From Pseudonocardia endophytica (GTDB lineage Bacteria; Actinomycetota; Actinomycetes; Mycobacteriales; Pseudonocardiaceae), in contig NZ_SMFZ01000001.1 of the NCBI RefSeq assembly GCF_004339565.1, forward strand, positions 682,001 to 746,000: a DNA stretch of 64,000 bases. Direction: 5' to 3'. This document shows, piece by piece, positions 58,348 to 64,000 of this stretch. The translations under genes and the position numbers were made by a program. Each line of letters starts with the position of its first letter. Positions within the stretch are counted from its first letter, which is position 1. The notes beneath the pieces were generated by a model. The model had not been told where the DNA came from. It saw only the letters and a list, made by a program, of their open reading frames with translations, and did no database searches.

Positions 58348-59445
58348 GTGCCCTTCCTCAGCGACCGCTTCCACGAACAGAACGGATCGGCGCCGGCCCC
58401 GCCCACGACGACGAACCGGACCGGGACGTTCGACGCCGCGGCCGCCGTCCGCGCCGTCGAGGACCGGGTGCGCGGCCAGCCGGACGCGATCGAGGCGCTC
58501 CACCGGGCCCTCGTCGTCGCCCAGGCGGGTTTCGGTGACCGCGAGCGGCCGCTCGCGTCGCTGCTGCTGGTCGGCCCCACCGGGGTCGGGAAGACCGAGG
58601 TGGTGCGCCGGCTGGCCGCGACGCTGCGGTCCGGGCCGGACGACCTGTGCCGGGTCGACATGGGTCAACTCGCCCAGGAGCACTACGCAGCGGCGATCTC
58701 CGGGTCGCCACCCGGCTACGCGGGAAGCCGCGAGGAGTCCACGGTGCTCGACCGGTCCCGGATCGAGGGCACCCCGCTGACCCCGGGGATCGTCCTGTTC
58801 GACGAGGTCGAGAAGGCCCACTCGGTGGTCCTGCGAGCGCTCCTCGCCGCGCTCGACCGCGGGGTCCTGCAGCCCGCCAACGGAGGGCGCCCGTTCTCCT
58901 TCCGCAACACCCTGGTGTTCCTCACGTCCAACCTCGGGTCCGGGACGGTGGCCCGGCAACGGTCGGCCGCCTGGCGGCGAGCGCTGGACCGGACCGCGTC
59001 CGTGCCCGGCGTCCGCGCGGCGGCGGGGAACGCGGTGCGAGCGCTGGCCCGGCGGGACTCCGGGGCCGTCGACCGTGCGGTGCGGGACTTCTTCGATCCC
59101 GAGTTCCTCAACCGGCTCGACGAGGTCGTGCACTTCGCGGAGATCACCGCCGACGTCGCACGCGAGATCGTCGAGCTACGCCTCGGCGACGTCGCGGAGC
59201 GCCTCGCACGACGTGACGTGTCGCTGGAGGTCGACCCGGACGTCGTCGACCACCTCGCCCGGACCGGCCTCGACCCGGCACACGGGGCGCGGAGCCTGAG
59301 CCGGCTGGTGCACCGCGAGGTCGTCGCCCCCGCGGCGGTCGCGCTCGTGCACGCGCGTGGCACGTCGGACGCCCCGCCGGCACTACGGGTACGGCTGGAC
59401 CGGAACGGGCATCCCGCCGTCACGGTCGCCGCGGCGCGACCGTAG
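58348..59445 (+). CDS. amiB: AmiB-like single-domain AAA+ ATPase
   Basis: Clp/Hsp100-type AAA+ protein of 365 residues with one ATPase domain: Walker A GPTGVGKT (76-83), a SPPGYAGSREE pore-loop-like segment, Walker B IVLFDEVEKAH (about 147-157), sensor 1 FLTSNLGSG, the Arg-finger region FDPEFLNRLDEVV, and a C-terminal small domain (GLDPAHGARSLSRLVHREVV). It corresponds to amiB directly after amiE in Pseudomonas, whose role (thought to be assembly or a chaperone) is unclear. The GTG start lies 8 bases after amiE. Confidence 0.88.
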   Translation: MPFLSDRFHEQNGSAPAPPTTTNRTGTFDAAAAVRAVEDRVRGQPDAIEALHRALVVAQAGFGDRERPLASLLLVGPTGVGKTEVVRRLAATLRSGPDDLCRVDMGQLAQEHYAAAISGSPPGYAGSREESTVLDRSRIEGTPLTPGIVLFDEVEKAHSVVLRALLAALDRGVLQPANGGRPFSFRNTLVFLTSNLGSGTVARQRSAAWRRALDRTASVPGVRAAAGNAVRALARRDSGAVDRAVRDFFDPEFLNRLDEVVHFAEITADVAREIVELRLGDVAERLARRDVSLEVDPDVVDHLARTGLDPAHGARSLSRLVHREVVAPAAVALVHARGTSDAPPALRVRLDRNGHPAVTVAAARP

Positions 59446-59472
59446 CCGACGTCGCACCGGAAGGGGCCATCG

Positions 59473-61548
<2,076 letters not shown>

Positions 61549-61714
61549 ACGGGTCGACCCGCGGCGCGCCGTGACCGTGCTCGCGAGGACGGCCGCCTCC
61601 TCCCCCGGCCGACCGCCTGCCGGGCCGTCCCCGCCGCCGAGGCGTCACCGCCAAGCCGTCACCCACCCCCCGCGCGGCCCCGCCCGCCGGTCCCACGCCG
61701 CCCTGCCCGGCGCC

Positions 61715-61720
61715 TACGGT
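61715..61720 (+). promoter_or_regulatory. Leaderless -10 box of the phytase-like lipoprotein gene
   Basis: TACGGT (TANNNT) ends 6 bases before GTG 61727, the same spacing as at 32569 and 17773. No ribosome site precedes the start. Confidence 0.55.
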
Positions 61721-61726
61721 CGGCCC

Positions 61727-62770
61727 GTGCGCCGTCCGATCATGGTCCTGGTCCTCGTGGCCGTCGCGGCGTCCGGCGCCGGGTGCGCGGACGCCCCTCC
61801 GCCCGCATCCCCGGCGCCCGCCGCCTCCGGCCCGGTCCCGTGCTCGCCGTCGGTCGACCTCGACGGCTTCTCGGACACGCTCGAGACGGCGGCGATCGAC
61901 GGCCGGCCGGTGGCGAACCTGTCCGCGCTCGCCGCCCGGCCGGACGGCACCGTGCTCGCGCTGTCCGATCGGTCGGTGCTGTTCACCCTCGACGCGGCGG
62001 CCGGGCGGCCGCTGGCGGCGCGACCGCTCGCCGGCCGCGACGGCGGGCCGCTCGACTCCGAGGCGCTCGTCGTCGACACCGACCGGACGCTGCTCGTCAC
62101 GTCCGAGACCGGACCGTCGGTCGGCCGCCACACGCCGGACGGCCGGTGGCTGGAGGACCTGCCGGTCCCGGCTCCGCTGCGGGTCGCGCCCGCCGGGCGT
62201 GCCACCGGGAACCAGACGTTCGAGGGCCTGGCCCTGCAGCCGGACGGCCGCACGCTCGTCGCGTCGATGGAGGGGCCGCTGGCCGGCGACGACCCCGGCC
62301 TGGTCCGGCTCGCGACGTGGACCCGGGAACGGCCGGGCGCACCGTTCGTCCCGTCCGCGCAGTACGCACTGCGTCCGGACCCCGGGCTCGGCGTCTCCGA
62401 CCTCGTCGCGACCGGCGACGGGCGGCTGCTCGTCCTCGAGCGCGGCTTCGCCCCCGGTGCCGGGAGCACCGTCCATCTGGCCGTCGCCGATCCGGCCGGG
62501 GCTCCCGACGTCGCCGGCGTCGACCGGCTCCCGGCGGACTCCCCCACCGTGCGCACGACGACGCTCGCGAACGTCGGCGACTGCCCCTCGCTCGGCGCGA
62601 TCACCCACCAGCCGCAGGCGAACCCGTTGCTCGACAACATCGAGGGCATGACGATCACCGGCCGGACGCCGGACGGCGCGTGGACGCTCCTGCTGGTCAG
62701 TGACGACAACGAGAACGCGAACCAGGTCACCCGCACCTACCGCCTGACCGCCCGGCTCGGCCCCCGGTGA
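61727..62770 (+). CDS. Esterase-like activity of phytase domain lipoprotein
   Basis: Secreted protein of 347 residues. The signal peptide RRPIMVLVLVAVAASGAGC ends in a near-lipobox and a Pro/Ala linker. The domain is a beta-propeller-like phytase-esterase: VANLSALAARPDGTVLALSD, GPLDSEALVVDTDRTLLVTS, NQTFEGLALQPDGRTLVASM, LDNIEGMTITGRTPDGAWTL and VSDDNENANQVTRTY. This family (PF13449-like) has esterase-type activity on phosphoesters in some members. The GTG start agrees with a leaderless promoter. It is convergent with cobN. Confidence 0.85.
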   Translation: MRRPIMVLVLVAVAASGAGCADAPPPASPAPAASGPVPCSPSVDLDGFSDTLETAAIDGRPVANLSALAARPDGTVLALSDRSVLFTLDAAAGRPLAARPLAGRDGGPLDSEALVVDTDRTLLVTSETGPSVGRHTPDGRWLEDLPVPAPLRVAPAGRATGNQTFEGLALQPDGRTLVASMEGPLAGDDPGLVRLATWTRERPGAPFVPSAQYALRPDPGLGVSDLVATGDGRLLVLERGFAPGAGSTVHLAVADPAGAPDVAGVDRLPADSPTVRTTTLANVGDCPSLGAITHQPQANPLLDNIEGMTITGRTPDGAWTLLLVSDDNENANQVTRTYRLTARLGPR

Positions 62771-62790
62771 GGCCGGGTCGGCACCCGGCC
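62771..62790. terminator. Bidirectional hairpin between the phytase-like gene and cobN
   Basis: GGCCGGGT-CGGC-ACCCGGCC is a perfect 8-bp-arm hairpin directly after the stop of the phytase-like gene and before the end of cobN, which is convergent. Confidence 0.65.
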
Positions 62791-62846
62791 CACCTGGAAA
62801 GGTGCGGCCCCGTCCGCGCAGGACACAGCGACGTCGACGTGGCTGG

Positions 62847-64000
62847 TCAACGGTCCTCGAGATCGCCCTCGGTCTCCAGGTACGCCTGCCGGAGGGCGTC
62901 CAACGTGGACTGTTCCGGGGACTCCCATAGTCCGCGGTCGACGGCTTCCAGCAGCCGCTCGGCCATGCCGTGCAGCGCCCACGGGTTCGAGTCGGACAGG
63001 AACTTGCGGTTGTCCGGGTCCAGCACGTAGCTCTCGGTCAGCGTCTCGTACTGCCAGTCCGCGATCACGCCGGTCGTGGCGTCCCAGCCGAACAGGTAGT
63101 CGACGGTCGCCGCCATCTCGAACGCGCCCTTGTAGCCGTGCCGGCGCATCGCCGAGATCCAGCGCGGGTTGACGACGCGGGCGCGGAACACCCGGGCCGT
63201 CTCCTCGTGCAGCGTGCGGGTACGGACGGACTCGGGTCGCGTCGAGTCCCCGACGTACGCGGCGGGGGCGGAGCCGGTCAGCGCGCGGACCGTGGCGACC
63301 ATACCGCCGTGGTACTGGTAGTAGTCGTCGGAGTCCGCGATGTCGTGCTCGCGCGTGTCGATGTTCTTGGCCGCCACGGCGATCCGGCGGTACGCGCCCT
63401 CCATGTCCTCGCGGGCGGGAACGCCGTCGAGGCCGCGGCCGTAGGCGTACCCGCCCCAGGTCGTGTAGACCTCGGCGAGGTCGGCGTCGCCGCGCCAGTC
63501 CCGGGAGTCGACGAGCTGCAGGAGCCCCGCCCCGTACGTACCGGGCTTCGAGCCGAAGATCCGGGTGCGGGCCCGACGGTCGTCGCCGTGGCGCTCCCGG
63601 TCGGCGTCGACGTGCCCGCGGACGAAGTTCTGCTCCGGCGTCTCGTCCAGTTCGGACACGAGCTTCACCGCGTCGTCGAGCAGCGCCAGGACGTGCGGGA
63701 ACGCGTCCCGGAAGAAGCCGGAGATGCGCACGGTGACGTCGACGCGTGGGCGGCCGAGCTCGTCGAGGTCGATCACCTCGAGGTCGCGCACGCGGCGCGA
63801 CGCGTCGTCCCACACCGGACGCACACCGAGCAGCGCGAACACCTCGGCGACGTCGTCACCGGACGTGCGCATGGCGCTCGTGCCCCACACCGACAGGCCG
63901 ACGCTCCTCGGGTACGAGCCGTGGTCGGCCCGGTAGCGCTCGACCAGCGACTCGGCCATCGCCCAGCCGGTCTCCCAGGCCAGTTTCGACGGCACCGCCT
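62847..64000 (-). CDS. cobN: Cobaltochelatase subunit CobN (C-terminal part, 5' end outside)
   Basis: The C-terminal 384 residues of the large subunit of aerobic ATP-dependent cobalt chelatase, which inserts cobalt into hydrogenobyrinic acid a,c-diamide in cobalamin synthesis. Recognised: [100 protein letters not shown] and [20 protein letters not shown]. The frame is open to the end of the window, so about two thirds of the protein are missing. The ends of the family match; no frameshift is seen. Confidence 0.97.
   Translation of the reverse strand, partial: AVPSKLAWETGWAMAESLVERYRADHGSYPRSVGLSVWGTSAMRTSGDDVAEVFALLGVRPVWDDASRRVRDLEVIDLDELGRPRVDVTVRISGFFRDAFPHVLALLDDAVKLVSELDETPEQNFVRGHVDADRERHGDDRRARTRIFGSKPGTYGAGLLQLVDSRDWRGDADLAEVYTTWGGYAYGRGLDGVPAREDMEGAYRRIAVAAKNIDTREHDIADSDDYYQYHGGMVATVRALTGSAPAAYVGDSTRPESVRTRTLHEETARVFRARVVNPRWISAMRRHGYKGAFEMAATVDYLFGWDATTGVIADWQYETLTESYVLDPDNRKFLSDSNPWALHGMAERLLEAVDRGLWESPEQSTLDALRQAYLETEGDLEDR

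Overview
The window is from a high-GC actinobacterium, most likely of the Pseudonocardiales (inference). The evidence: the C-terminal two thirds of the principal sigma factor nearly match mycobacterial SigA; many genes start with GTG and stop/start codons often overlap as ATGA or GTGA; TANNNT -10 boxes commonly sit 5-8 bases before a start codon (leaderless genes); and 7.3-23.3 kb follows the order of Mycobacterium tuberculosis Rv2689c-Rv2703 (TrmA-type methyltransferase, APC permease, ceoB, ceoC, DUF3159, OB-fold, DUF3710, dut, DUF3093, DUF4193, cei, suhB, sigA). A phosphotransferase gene is added here and ppgK is missing.

Layout. 0-3.4 kb: end of a branched-chain amino acid ABC importer operon (livH partial, M, G, F; no livK in view). 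3.5-6.4 kb: an ANTAR response regulator (pdtaR), an alpha/beta hydrolase, a frameshifted HTH-LAGLIDADG gene next to a tRNA-Leu(CAA) with a short variable loop. 6.6-23.3 kb: the conserved block, including a DUF3710 protein grown to 1224 residues by 15-bp tandem repeats. 23.4-37.8 kb: accessory genes (two MFS exporters, a CDF metal exporter with a candidate operator, a ClpC-like unfoldase, a rifampicin-phosphotransferase-like enzyme, a beta-lactamase-fold protein, an APC amino acid permease, a topoisomerase IB relic lacking its catalytic core, a GNAT enzyme, a lipoprotein, a tartrate/D-malate dehydrogenase). 38.1-45.5 kb: a pair of related coiled proteins (one frameshifted, one carrying a long Arg-Asp repeat), an MFS exporter, a GMC oxidoreductase operon with a sigma-54-type activator that lacks the sigma-54 contact motif. 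45.6-59.4 kb: an amide-utilisation island. 59.5-64 kb: a DUF255 protein, a phytase-like lipoprotein and the C-terminal part of CobN.

The island is the most unusual part. It holds formamidase (fmdB-fmdA plus a MetX-like hydrolase), aliphatic amidase AmiE with its AAA+ partner AmiB, and an AmiC-type amide sensor next to a MarR repressor. Between them lies a nine-gene operon (55.3 to 48.4 kb, minus strand): a catalytically dead AmiE paralogue, two tubulin-like proteins that share a C-terminal CxxxCxC motif (one with a His/Asp-rich N-terminus and a decayed G-loop), three copies of a small protein family, a sigma-region-4-like protein, an unknown protein and an FhuF-like ferric-reductase-type protein. 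The three island promoters share a sequence of about 23 bp, so they may be co-regulated by amides. I know of no described system with this combination.
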